A stretch of DNA of 61,972 nucleotides from positions 1 through 61,972 of the forward strand of contig JBCDCB010000014.1 in NCBI GenBank assembly GCA_039182735.1, read 5' to 3'. Of the stretch, positions 49,888-58,437 are shown in pieces. The DNA comes from JBCDCB01 sp039182735 (lineage in GTDB: Bacteria > Planctomycetota > Phycisphaerae > Phycisphaerales > UBA1924). Position 1 is the stretch's first letter; the number at the start of each line of letters is the position of its first letter. The notes beneath the pieces are model-generated. The model did not search any database, was not told the DNA's origin, and saw nothing but the letters and a program-made list of their open reading frames with translations. The translations under genes were made by a program, and so were the position numbers.

Positions 49888-50259
49888 ATGAGAATTCTAC
49901 TCATCGATGACTCCAAGACCATGCGCAACATCCAGCGGTCCATCCTCACGCAAATGGGGCACACCGAGATCGAAGAAGCCTGCGACGGGCTCGACGCGCT
50001 CTCGAAGGTCGGCGGGTTCAAACCCGACCTGCTCCTCGTGGACTGGAACATGCCCAACATGGACGGGCTCTCCTTCGTCAAGGAGTACCGCGGACAGGGC
50101 AACAAGTCGCCCATCATCATGGTCACCACCGAGGCCGAGAAGTCGCGCGTCATCGAGGCCATCAAGGCCGGCGTCAATAACTACGTCGTCAAGCCCTTCA
50201 CGCCCGACGTGCTCTCGCAGCGCATCGAGGAGACGCTCGCCCGTACCGCCGCCGCATAA
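49888..50259 (+). CDS. cheY: Chemotaxis response regulator CheY
   Basis: A single-domain receiver of 123 residues. All catalytic residues are present: the acidic pair Asp7/Asp8 in LLIDDS, phospho-acceptor Asp52 in LVDWNMPNMDG, Thr81 in MVTTEAE and Lys102 in YVVKPF. Phosphorylated by CheA, it would bind the flagellar switch FliM; no switch genes are nearby. AAGGA precedes the start. It sits 21 bp after cheX. Confidence 0.95.
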   Translation: MRILLIDDSKTMRNIQRSILTQMGHTEIEEACDGLDALSKVGGFKPDLLLVDWNMPNMDGLSFVKEYRGQGNKSPIIMVTTEAEKSRVIEAIKAGVNNYVVKPFTPDVLSQRIEETLARTAAA

Positions 50260-50319
50260 CAACTCGCGACACACTCGCGAGCGCGTTTGCCGGTCCGCCG
50301 GCCATGGATACACGCGCCG

Positions 50320-51771
50320 ATGAGCCAAGAAATCCGGGCCATCGTGTCCGGCGACGGGATGCGAGCCGAGCTCATCGTCCCGCCATCGCCCACTCGCTCT
50401 CCAACCATCAAGGAAGAGTGCCTGTCCGCGTGCCGTGCCGCGGGGATCGAAGGCTCCGCCGACTTCGCCGCGCGCCTCAAAGACATCCTCGAGTCGCTCG
50501 ACCTTGCGTCGGAAACGCGTGAGCTCGTCGCGCAGGGCCAGCCCGCGCAGCACGGCGAAGACGCGCGGCTCGAGTGGTTCATCAAGCCCGACCGCGGCTT
50601 CTCGAACGACCTCGCCAACGACAACGAAGAACAGTCCACCAACGCGGGCGACACCAGCCACTACGATCGATCGACCATCGACGTGGCGCAGTCCGGGCAG
50701 GTCATCGGCCACCTCCACCCCGTCAAGGAAGGCGCCGACGGACGAGACGTATTCGGCAACACCCTCGCCGCCAAGTCCGGCAAACCCGTTCACCTCGAAC
50801 ACGACGAGACCATCGAACGCGCCTCCGACGGCAGGCTCATCGCGCAGATCGAAGGCATCCTCAAAGCCGAAGGCCACAAGGCCACGATCTGCGAGTACCT
50901 CGAAGTGCCCGAAAACGTGGACTTCTCGACCGGCAATATCGAGTTCGACGGCGAGGTCCGCATCCGCGGAGACGTCAAGGACCTCTTCACCGTCGAAGCC
51001 TCCGGCTCCGTCTTCGTCAACGGGCTCGCCGAAGCCGCAACGTTCGTCTGTGGCAAAGACCTCATCCTCCGCGGCGGCATGGCCGCCCGCGAACGCGGAT
51101 CCATCTCCGTCAAACGCGACGCACGGGTCAAGTACCTCGACGCCGTCAAGGGCGACGTCGGCGGCAATCTGCACTTCACGAGCGAAGTCATCAACAGCCG
51201 CCTCGTCGTCCACGGCTCGGTCGGGCCAACGCGCGGCTCCATCATAGGAACCACCCTCACCGTGGTCGGCGCCGTCCGCGTCGGGCAGGTCGGCAGCACC
51301 GGCCCTTCCAACACGCGCATCGTGCTCGGCACAGTACCCAAGCTCGAGCCGCTCTTCGATGAGTTCGTCTCCCTTGTCGAGCAACTCGAGCAGCACCTCG
51401 AATCCGTCAACCAAGAACTCGCCGCGCTCAAGACGCCCGGCAAACGCAAGACCCACGGCAACGCCGAACGCGAGACCGAGCTCACCTTCGAGATCGAGTC
51501 AACCGAAAGCCGCCTCGCCGCCGCACTCCAGGAGCGCGATCGGTTCGCCGCGCGCATCGAGGAGCTCAGGACCGTCGATCTCAACGTCGAGCGGCACCTG
51601 CACGCCGGCGCGATCATCGAGCTCAACGGCCGCGCCTACAAGATCTCTGAGAGCATCCGCGGCCCGCTCCGCATTGCCCTCGGCGCCGGAGACGAACCCA
51701 TGCTCTTCCGGACCCACGACGACCCCGGGCAGCCGCTCAACCAGTTCACCTCAGTTCAGCTCGCCGCCTAA
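50320..51771 (+). CDS. FapA-like DUF342 protein
   Basis: A 483-residue DUF342/FapA-family protein. The middle part (about 110-340) has repeated short strands typical of the family's beta-helix (for example NIEFDGEVRIRGDVKDLFTVE, then GSVFVNGLAEAATFV, then LILRGGMAARERGS). A coiled coil follows at about 345-430 (VEQLEQHLESVNQEL) and a small beta-rich C-terminus. Members of this family are found near flagellar and polar-localisation genes; the biochemical role is not settled. Here it lies inside the che operon between cheY and cheB, suggesting a role in placing or scaffolding the chemotaxis or flagellar apparatus (inference). ATG 50320 is chosen to give the conserved start; no good ribosome site is visible. 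Confidence 0.82.
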   Translation: MSQEIRAIVSGDGMRAELIVPPSPTRSPTIKEECLSACRAAGIEGSADFAARLKDILESLDLASETRELVAQGQPAQHGEDARLEWFIKPDRGFSNDLANDNEEQSTNAGDTSHYDRSTIDVAQSGQVIGHLHPVKEGADGRDVFGNTLAAKSGKPVHLEHDETIERASDGRLIAQIEGILKAEGHKATICEYLEVPENVDFSTGNIEFDGEVRIRGDVKDLFTVEASGSVFVNGLAEAATFVCGKDLILRGGMAARERGSISVKRDARVKYLDAVKGDVGGNLHFTSEVINSRLVVHGSVGPTRGSIIGTTLTVVGAVRVGQVGSTGPSNTRIVLGTVPKLEPLFDEFVSLVEQLEQHLESVNQELAALKTPGKRKTHGNAERETELTFEIESTESRLAAALQERDRFAARIEELRTVDLNVERHLHAGAIIELNGRAYKISESIRGPLRIALGAGDEPMLFRTHDDPGQPLNQFTSVQLAA

Positions 51772-51813
51772 CGATCGCCCGCGACACCGCCGATACAACG
51801 TCCGGAGGACGGC

Positions 51814-52872
51814 ATGCCGGCACGTGTGCTTATCGTTGACGACTCAGCCTTCATCCGGCGCGCCCTGAACCGAATCCTCAGCGAGGACGCGGGCGTCGAA
51901 GTCGTGGGCATCGCGCACAACGGACGCGAGGGCGTCGAGCTCGCCGAAAGGCTCAAGCCCGACGTCATCACCATGGACATCGAGATGCCCGAGATGGACG
52001 GGCTCACCGCGCTCCGCCGCATCATGCGTCAGTGCCCGACCCACGTCATCATGGTCAGCAGCCTGACCGTCGAGGGCTCCAACGCCGCGCTCACCGCGCT
52101 CAAGCTCGGGGCGGCCGACGTCTTCGCCAAGGACCACTCACGGGTCGCCAACAACCTCGACGAAATCGGCAAAGGGCTGCTCGTCCGCATCCACGCGCTC
52201 GCGCAGGCTTCCAACGCAGCGCCCGCCGCGCCGCCAGCGCGCGATGCGCGCACCCCCGATCTCAAGCCGGGACAGTTCGATCTTGTCTGCATCGGCTCCA
52301 GCACCGGCGGGCCGCCCGTCCTCGAGACCCTGCTCACCAAGGTCCCTAGGTCGCTCGACATCCCCATCGTTGTCGCGCAGCACATGCCCGAGCTCTTCAC
52401 CAAGTCGATGGCCGACCGACTCAACGCGCTCTGCGACGTGCCCGTCGTCCACGGGTGCGATGGGCTGCCCGTCAAGCCCGGCGTCGTCACGATCCTCCCG
52501 GGCGGGTCCAACGGCCATCTCAAGGGCACAGCGCCGAACAGGCTTCGACTGCTCGTCAACGATCTGCCCAAAGAAGCTCTCTACCGACCGAGCGTCGATG
52601 TGCTGCTCTCCTCCGCCGCAGCAACCTCCGGCAAACGTACGCTCGGCATCGTCGCCACGGGCATGGGCGAAGACGGCTACCTCGGCGCCAAAGAACTCCA
52701 CGCCGCCGACGGCACGCTCCTCGCACAGTCCGCCGAGACCTGCGTCGTCTACGGCATGCCCAAGCGCATCACCGAAGAACACCTCGCCAGCGCGAGCCTC
52801 TCGCCCGACCTGCTCGCGCAGACGCTCCAGCGCGTCACATCGCCCGCGAGCGATCTCCGCCGCGCCGGCTGA
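51814..52872 (+). CDS. cheB: Chemoreceptor glutamate methylesterase CheB
   Basis: A 352-residue response regulator that removes receptor methyl groups when phosphorylated. The N-terminal receiver has Asp9/Asp10 and phospho-acceptor Asp55 in ITMDIEMPEMDG. A Pro/Ala linker (about 130-152) joins it to the catalytic domain, where Ser163 (GSSTGGP), His190 (AQHMP) and Asp287 (TGMGEDG) form the triad. GGAGG lies before the ATG. It closes the che operon and converges with the HD-GYP gene (20 bp between stops). Confidence 0.95.
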   Translation: MPARVLIVDDSAFIRRALNRILSEDAGVEVVGIAHNGREGVELAERLKPDVITMDIEMPEMDGLTALRRIMRQCPTHVIMVSSLTVEGSNAALTALKLGAADVFAKDHSRVANNLDEIGKGLLVRIHALAQASNAAPAAPPARDARTPDLKPGQFDLVCIGSSTGGPPVLETLLTKVPRSLDIPIVVAQHMPELFTKSMADRLNALCDVPVVHGCDGLPVKPGVVTILPGGSNGHLKGTAPNRLRLLVNDLPKEALYRPSVDVLLSSAAATSGKRTLGIVATGMGEDGYLGAKELHAADGTLLAQSAETCVVYGMPKRITEEHLASASLSPDLLAQTLQRVTSPASDLRRAG

Positions 52873-52892
52873 CGCCCGCTTCGCGCCGATCG

Positions 52893-54092
52893 TCACGCCG
52901 CCTGCGTTGCCTCAAACTCGCCGCGATACAAGTAGCGTGAGACGTCCGTGCCATCGACCTTCGCGACGTCGATCCCGCGGCACATGCGCAGGTCGAGCTG
53001 CCGCCCATCACCCGCGAAACCCGCACCGCCTTCGACCCGCTGCACCAACCGGACGGTGGGCCGGCACGGCGCCTCGGGGTGGTTCTGCACCACCACCCCT
53101 TCGGTCCCGTCCGAGAGTTCCACGAACGTCCCGATCAAGAAGGGGGGCACAAGCCGCTTGAGCGCCTCGACGATCACCGGATCAAACCACCCCTTGAACC
53201 GTTCCGACTCCAACTCCGCCAGCGCGACCAGTGTCGGCCGGACCTTTCCATCGGCGTGCATCAGATGATCGAAGGCATCAACCACCGCCACGATGCGCGC
53301 AAACACGTGTATCCGACGCCCCGAAAGCGCAAGCAAGTCATTCGAGCCGTTCTGCTTGCGACCCGGGAACCCGCCCCCCTCGAAGCGTTCGTGGTGGTGC
53401 ATCACGACCGCCGCCGCGACCGGAGACACATGCTCGCGCACCTCATCATGCCCCACGCTCACGTGCAGCCGGTACTCGGGCCACTCGCCCTCATCGTCCG
53501 CGGCCCAGCGATCGCGCAGCTCGTCGGGCATGTTCAGCTTCCCGATGTCGTGCAGCAGCGCGCCGAGCCCGAGCTGTGCTGTGTTCTCCGCCACCGCCGG
53601 CGGCAGCGTGCGACGCTCCTGCTGCAAGTACCCGGACAGGTGCGCGCCGATCAGAAGCGACAGATAGCTGCAGTTGGCCATATGACCCGCGAGCGTCGGC
53701 CCGCACATCGAGAGCCGGTGCGTCACCACGTCGTGCGTCGGATCGGTCACGATCTCCGCAAGCATGCCGTGTACCGCGGTGCGGTAGTTGTTCACGTGCA
53801 TACGAACGTCCACCCGGCGCTCCAGGCGATCGATCGACGAATCGAGCACGCGGTACAGGTCGAGGTGGCGGCGTTCGACCTCGTCGTTCTCCGAGCCCAC
53901 GAGGTCTTCCAGACCCGGAACATCGAGCCACACGTGGGAAATCCGGTGGTCGCTCAGCCGATCGATCATCGCCTCGTTGAGCTCGAACCCGGCGCTCAGC
54001 AGACACAGATCCTCGCGCAGCGGATGCTGCACGGCTCGACCGACCACCATCCCAGGACGCAACGAACGGAGCGGGACCAGAAGCATCCGCAA
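52893..54092 (-). CDS. HD-GYP domain phosphohydrolase
   Basis: A 399-residue protein. The N-terminal about 130 residues resemble the DUF3391-like domain often fused to HD-GYP modules. The central HD-GYP domain has LLHDIGKLNMP (HD motif), a conserved HDEVREHV, and HHHERFEGGGFPG. The last motif reads GFP instead of GYP. Such domains hydrolyse cyclic di-GMP, tuning motility versus attachment. Placement next to cheB supports a motility role (inference). GAGGA precedes the ATG at 54092. Confidence 0.88.
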   Translation of the reverse strand: MRMLLVPLRSLRPGMVVGRAVQHPLREDLCLLSAGFELNEAMIDRLSDHRISHVWLDVPGLEDLVGSENDEVERRHLDLYRVLDSSIDRLERRVDVRMHVNNYRTAVHGMLAEIVTDPTHDVVTHRLSMCGPTLAGHMANCSYLSLLIGAHLSGYLQQERRTLPPAVAENTAQLGLGALLHDIGKLNMPDELRDRWAADDEGEWPEYRLHVSVGHDEVREHVSPVAAAVVMHHHERFEGGGFPGRKQNGSNDLLALSGRRIHVFARIVAVVDAFDHLMHADGKVRPTLVALAELESERFKGWFDPVIVEALKRLVPPFLIGTFVELSDGTEGVVVQNHPEAPCRPTVRLVQRVEGGAGFAGDGRQLDLRMCRGIDVAKVDGTDVSRYLYRGEFEATQAA

Positions 54093-54320
54093 TCCTCCTC
54101 AGTCTCCGGCAGTGGGCGAGCCTCAACCAACACCATCGACGCCCCATCCGCCCGCGTTGAACGCCTCGGCAAACGCCGGCCCGCCCAACCCCTCGCACCT
54201 CGCCCGCTTACCGCCCGAGCACCTTCTCGGACCCGATCGCTCAACGAACGCCCTTGAGCCCGGTACCATGTGCGGTTCGCCGTCCTGTGCGGCAGCCCAG
54301 ACCGACTCGAAAGGCAACCC

Positions 54321-55424
54321 ATGCTCGACCGACTCCGTTCCGCCCTCGCTGCCCTTCTCCTCGCCGCCGTCCCGGCCGCCACCGCCAGCGCGCAAGACGC
54401 GTCCGCGGAAGGCGAAACCGCCGAACCGCAGTACGTCCTCTTCACCACCACGCTCGGCGAGATCCTTCTCGAGCTCGATACCGAGAACGCGCCCATCACG
54501 GTGGACAACTTCCTCCAGTACGTGGACAGCGGGCACTACGACAACACCATCTTCCACCGCGTCATGGCCAACTTCATGATCCAGGGCGGTGGCTTCGACG
54601 CCGACTTCAACGAACGACCCACACGAGACCCCATCCAGAACGAATGGCAGAACGGGCTCCGCAACATCCGCGGCACCATCGCCATGGCCCGCACCACCGG
54701 ACCCGACACCGCGAGCAGCCAGTTCTTCATCAACGTCCGTGACAACGCCGTACTCGACAAGGCCCGCCCCCAGACCGGCGGCGCCGGATACGCCGTCTTC
54801 GGGAAGGTCGTCGCCGGCCTCGACACCGTCGATCTCATCCGTCTCCAACCCATCGGCGTCAGAGGGCCGCACCGCCACGCACCGACGACCGACATCGTCA
54901 TCCAGCAGGCGACCCGAGTCCCCAACCAAGAAGTCGAAGACGCCAAGACCCTCGTCCGCAGCACCAACCAGCGTGTCCGCGAGCGCATCGCGCAAGCACA
55001 GATCCAGCAGGCCATCGACCTGCTCGGCGAAAAGGGCGTCTCTCCCAACGAGGTCGAGCAACTCCCCTCGGGCCTGCTCATCGCGGACGCCGTCGTCGGC
55101 GAAGGCACCAAGCCCATCGACAACACCGCCACCGTGAAGGTGGACTACTACGGCTGGTTCGTCGATGGACGCGAGTTCGACTCCTCGCACAAGCGCGGTG
55201 TCCCCGCATCGTTCCAGCTCAACAAGGTCGTCTCCGGGTGGACCGAAGGCGTCGGAGGCATGAACGTCGGCGGCAAACGCTACCTCATCGTCCCGCCCAA
55301 CCTCGGCTACGGCAGCAACGGCAACCCCCGCGCCGGCATCGGACCCCTCGATTACCTCGTCTTCGAGGTAGACCTGCTCGCCATCCCCTCCAACGAAGTC
55401 ACCATCACCGGCGAGCCGCAGTAA
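54321..55424 (+). CDS. Exported cyclophilin-FKBP fusion peptidyl-prolyl isomerase
   Basis: A 367-residue protein joining two unrelated prolyl isomerase families. A signal peptide covers 1-24. A cyclophilin domain spans about 35-197, with IFHRVMANFMIQGGG (catalytic Arg80), SSQFFINV and AVFGKVVAGLD. A linker helix follows (about 200-245), then an FKBP domain at about 247-354, with VKVDYYGWFVDGREFDSS, VVSGWTEGVGGMNVGGKRYLIVPP and LGYG, the normal FKBP active-site strands. It probably folds exported proteins in the periplasm. AAAGG precedes the ATG at 54321; a longer in-frame start is less plausible. Its stop is immediately adjacent to the stop of the convergent receiver gene. Confidence 0.93.
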   Translation: MLDRLRSALAALLLAAVPAATASAQDASAEGETAEPQYVLFTTTLGEILLELDTENAPITVDNFLQYVDSGHYDNTIFHRVMANFMIQGGGFDADFNERPTRDPIQNEWQNGLRNIRGTIAMARTTGPDTASSQFFINVRDNAVLDKARPQTGGAGYAVFGKVVAGLDTVDLIRLQPIGVRGPHRHAPTTDIVIQQATRVPNQEVEDAKTLVRSTNQRVRERIAQAQIQQAIDLLGEKGVSPNEVEQLPSGLLIADAVVGEGTKPIDNTATVKVDYYGWFVDGREFDSSHKRGVPASFQLNKVVSGWTEGVGGMNVGGKRYLIVPPNLGYGSNGNPRAGIGPLDYLVFEVDLLAIPSNEVTITGEPQ

Positions 55425-55802
55425 TCAACCGGCGCGCCGGCTCGTACGCTCTATCCCGCCGCTGCCAAGCACCGCCGCGAGCATCGCCTCGGGAGACATC
55501 GGCAACTCGAGCACCGCAGAAGCCCCCGCTGCCAGGCAATCGCGACGCGTCGCCTCGCCGAGCGCCCGCCCGGTCAGGATCACGCGCACACCCCGCGCGA
55601 CCAGTTCGCGCGTGACCTCCAGGCCCGTTCGCACCGGCAGGTCGAGCTTGACGATCGCGACGCGCACGTCGTGATCAGCCGCAAGAACGAGCGCTTCCTC
55701 CCCGTCTCGCGCGAGCAACACGTCGAGACCGCCCCGCCGCAGCCCCAGCTGCGCGAGCGTGCGAGAGAGATTGCAGTCGTCCGCAAAGAGCACGCGTGTC
55801 AT
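55425..55802 (-). CDS. Degenerate receiver-domain protein
   Basis: A 125-residue response regulator-like fold. The acidic pair is present (FADDCN). At the phospho-acceptor position, counted back from the conserved LP (VKLDLPVRTG), Lys replaces Asp; the neighbouring Asp is two positions too late. The Thr in ILTGRA is retained, but the conserved Lys before Pro is Leu (ELPMSP). It is therefore likely a pseudo-receiver that signals without phosphorylation. ATG 55802 gives the normal receiver length. No output domain and no kinase gene are adjacent. Confidence 0.8.
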   Translation of the reverse strand: MTRVLFADDCNLSRTLAQLGLRRGGLDVLLARDGEEALVLAADHDVRVAIVKLDLPVRTGLEVTRELVARGVRVILTGRALGEATRRDCLAAGASAVLELPMSPEAMLAAVLGSGGIERTSRRAG

Positions 55803-55930
55803 GACATGCCCCCGAGCTTTCGCGGGCCGTGCCCCTCGGCTCCCCGCCGAACGGGCCCCCGCCATGCCCTCGGTATCGGCCTGTTCAAATCAAGACTTCG
55901 AGATCTCCGCCGGTTTTCTCGGACGATCGA

Positions 55931-56893
55931 TCAGGCGTACACCTCGAGCATCACACGCTTCGTCGTCTTGATCTCGCGATGCAGCATCTTCCGATTCCAC
56001 CCGTCGATATCCGCCAGCGCCTCCGGCGTCGCGTGCAGGTATTGCTCCAGCGATGACCCCGGCATGATCCGCGCCATCTCCTGCAGCAGGCCGATCTCCA
56101 TCCCCGCGATCCCGCACACGTACACGAGCGTCCGCTCGCTCTCCAGCATCGGACCGAGTCGTTCGCGGTCCGCGCCGAGCCGCTTGTGGACATACATCCG
56201 GTCCCCGCCGTCAGGCTGCGGCTGGCGCGACAACGCCGTGTGATACGTGAACTGCTCGTACCCCGACGCGAGCCCCGTGAACTCGTCGTGGTACAGCAGG
56301 TCTGTCTCGTACGGCGCGCCCATCAGCAGCGCCACCTGGCTCTCGCAACCCGCGTCGATCAAATCCCGCACCATCCCGCGGAACGGCGCGATGCCAGTCC
56401 CAGTCGCCACGAACACGTAGTCGTGCGCACTCGGATCCTCCGGCAGGATGAACCGCTTACCAGCGGGCCCGGTCACCTGGATCTCTGCACCCTCCGCCAG
56501 ATCGCACAGGTAGTTCGACGCCACACCCAGGAAGAGCGTGTGGTCCTCCCAGTGCTCATCGACCGTGCGCTTGACCGTCGTCGAGAGGATCGCACCATTG
56601 CCGTCCTCGCCCTTCGTCGGCGAGGCCAGCGAGTACAACCGAACCCGGTGCGGCCGCCCCTTCGCGTCCTCACCCGGCGCGATGATCCCGATCGACTGGC
56701 CGGGCTTGCACCGACCTTCCAGATCCGTCCCGCTCACATCGAACTCGATGTGCCGAACAATACCCGCGGCCTTCCGGCTCGCCGTGCAGATCTCACTCCG
56801 AACGATCCGAGCGGTCGCCGGCGCATTCGGTTTGTACAGGTGCATCTCGACGTCGGGCAGCAGGGGTGCCACGGGGGCGGTGTCGTTAGTCAT
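55931..56893 (-). CDS. Plant-type ferredoxin-NADP+ reductase
   Basis: A 320-residue FAD enzyme that exchanges electrons between ferredoxin/flavodoxin and NADP(H). The FAD site is RLYSLAS (85-91). The SNYLCDL motif is characteristic of the plastidic/cyanobacterial FNR class. The NADP site GTGIAPFRGM is at 164-173. Next come LLMGAPYETDLLYHDEF and VYVCGIAGMEIG, and the protein ends EVYA with a penultimate Tyr stacking position. It could deliver electrons to biosynthetic reductases or to the P450 encoded elsewhere (inference). ATG 56893; it is divergent from the YjbQ gene by 76 bp. Confidence 0.92.
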   Translation of the reverse strand: MTNDTAPVAPLLPDVEMHLYKPNAPATARIVRSEICTASRKAAGIVRHIEFDVSGTDLEGRCKPGQSIGIIAPGEDAKGRPHRVRLYSLASPTKGEDGNGAILSTTVKRTVDEHWEDHTLFLGVASNYLCDLAEGAEIQVTGPAGKRFILPEDPSAHDYVFVATGTGIAPFRGMVRDLIDAGCESQVALLMGAPYETDLLYHDEFTGLASGYEQFTYHTALSRQPQPDGGDRMYVHKRLGADRERLGPMLESERTLVYVCGIAGMEIGLLQEMARIMPGSSLEQYLHATPEALADIDGWNRKMLHREIKTTKRVMLEVYA

Positions 56894-56969
56894 GGAGCGA
56901 ACGTAGCCATGCCGACCCCGCCGGTCAAAGACGCTTGCCCCAGCGCCCCGCCTGCGCTCCAATGTCCCC

Positions 56970-57379
56970 ATGCACGCGACGGTCATCATCTCGACCAACG
57001 GCAAGGGGCTCTACGAGTTCACCCATGCCGTGATCGAAGAAACCGCGCGGGCGGGCCTCCAGGTCGGGCTCTGCACCGTCTTCGTGCAGCACACGTCCTG
57101 CTCGCTGGTCATCCAGGAGAACGCCGACCCGAGCGCACGCCACGATCTCGAGCGATGGCTCGACCGTCTCGTCCCCGAGCACGACCCGCACTTCACCCAC
57201 ACCGCCGAAGGCGCCGACGACATGCCCGCGCACATCAAAGCCGCGCTCACGCAGACTTCCATCGGCATCCCCGTCGTCGACGGGCGACTCGCCCTCGGCA
57301 CGTGGCAGGGCATCTACCTGTGGGAGCACCGGCGCGCTGCGCATCAACGCAGCGTCATCGTCGCATGGACGCCAAGCCG

Positions 57380-57383
<4 letters not shown>
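56970..57383 (+). CDS. YjbQ (UPF0047) family protein
   Basis: A 137-residue protein with the family signature VGLCTVFVQHTSCSLVIQENADP, a following DDMPAHIKAALTQTS segment and RLALGTWQGIYLWEHR near the end. The conserved His residues could coordinate a metal. Members are reported to have secondary thiamine-phosphate synthase activity, but the main role is unsettled. It overlaps the convergent thioredoxin-like gene by 4 bp. Confidence 0.9.
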
Positions 57384-57958
<575 letters not shown>

Positions 57959-58167
57959 GCGAAGCCTCCGGATTCATGGTGCGAGTCGCCCGCCAGACTA
58001 CCGCACGCGCCGCACCATCGATCCGCGGGAACAACCCGATCCGGCACGATCACGCACAAATCTCACTTGTTTGAACCTCGGCGGGCCGGCAGGTCTTGGC
58101 AAGCCCGGCAAGTTCGAGTATAACCTTCGCAGTCCAAGGATGGACGACAGGTCTAAGGAGAGGACCG

Positions 58168-58437
58168 ATGCTGACACCGACGCAGCAGCGTTCGCCCGTC
58201 GATCCCGACGCACGCGAAACCCCATCAACACCAAGCGATCCCGCGATCCGGGAGCGACTCCGATCGACGATCGTGCGCGACCTTCCGCACGAGGATCGGC
58301 TCTTCCTCGTGCTGTGGTACGCCGAGGGGCTGAGCGCCGAGGAGATCGCCGAGCTCACGCACCAGCCGATCGAACGCGTGTTCGACCGGCACGACCGGCT
58401 CGTGTCGCACCTCCGGGAGCGTGCGCACGCCGCCTGA
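58168..58437 (+). CDS. Small sigma70 region-4-like HTH protein
   Basis: An 89-residue protein. After a Pro/Thr-rich start, the sequence RDLPHEDRLFLVLWYAEGLSAEEIAEL then VFDRHDRLVSHLRERA reads like region 4 of a sigma factor, including its helix-turn-helix. No region 2 is present. It could be a stand-alone DNA-binding or anti-sigma-like regulator. A strong TAAGGAGAGG ribosome site precedes ATG 58168. The GTG of the next gene overlaps its 3' end by 17 bp, so the two are co-translated. Confidence 0.8.
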   Translation: MLTPTQQRSPVDPDARETPSTPSDPAIRERLRSTIVRDLPHEDRLFLVLWYAEGLSAEEIAELTHQPIERVFDRHDRLVSHLRERAHAA

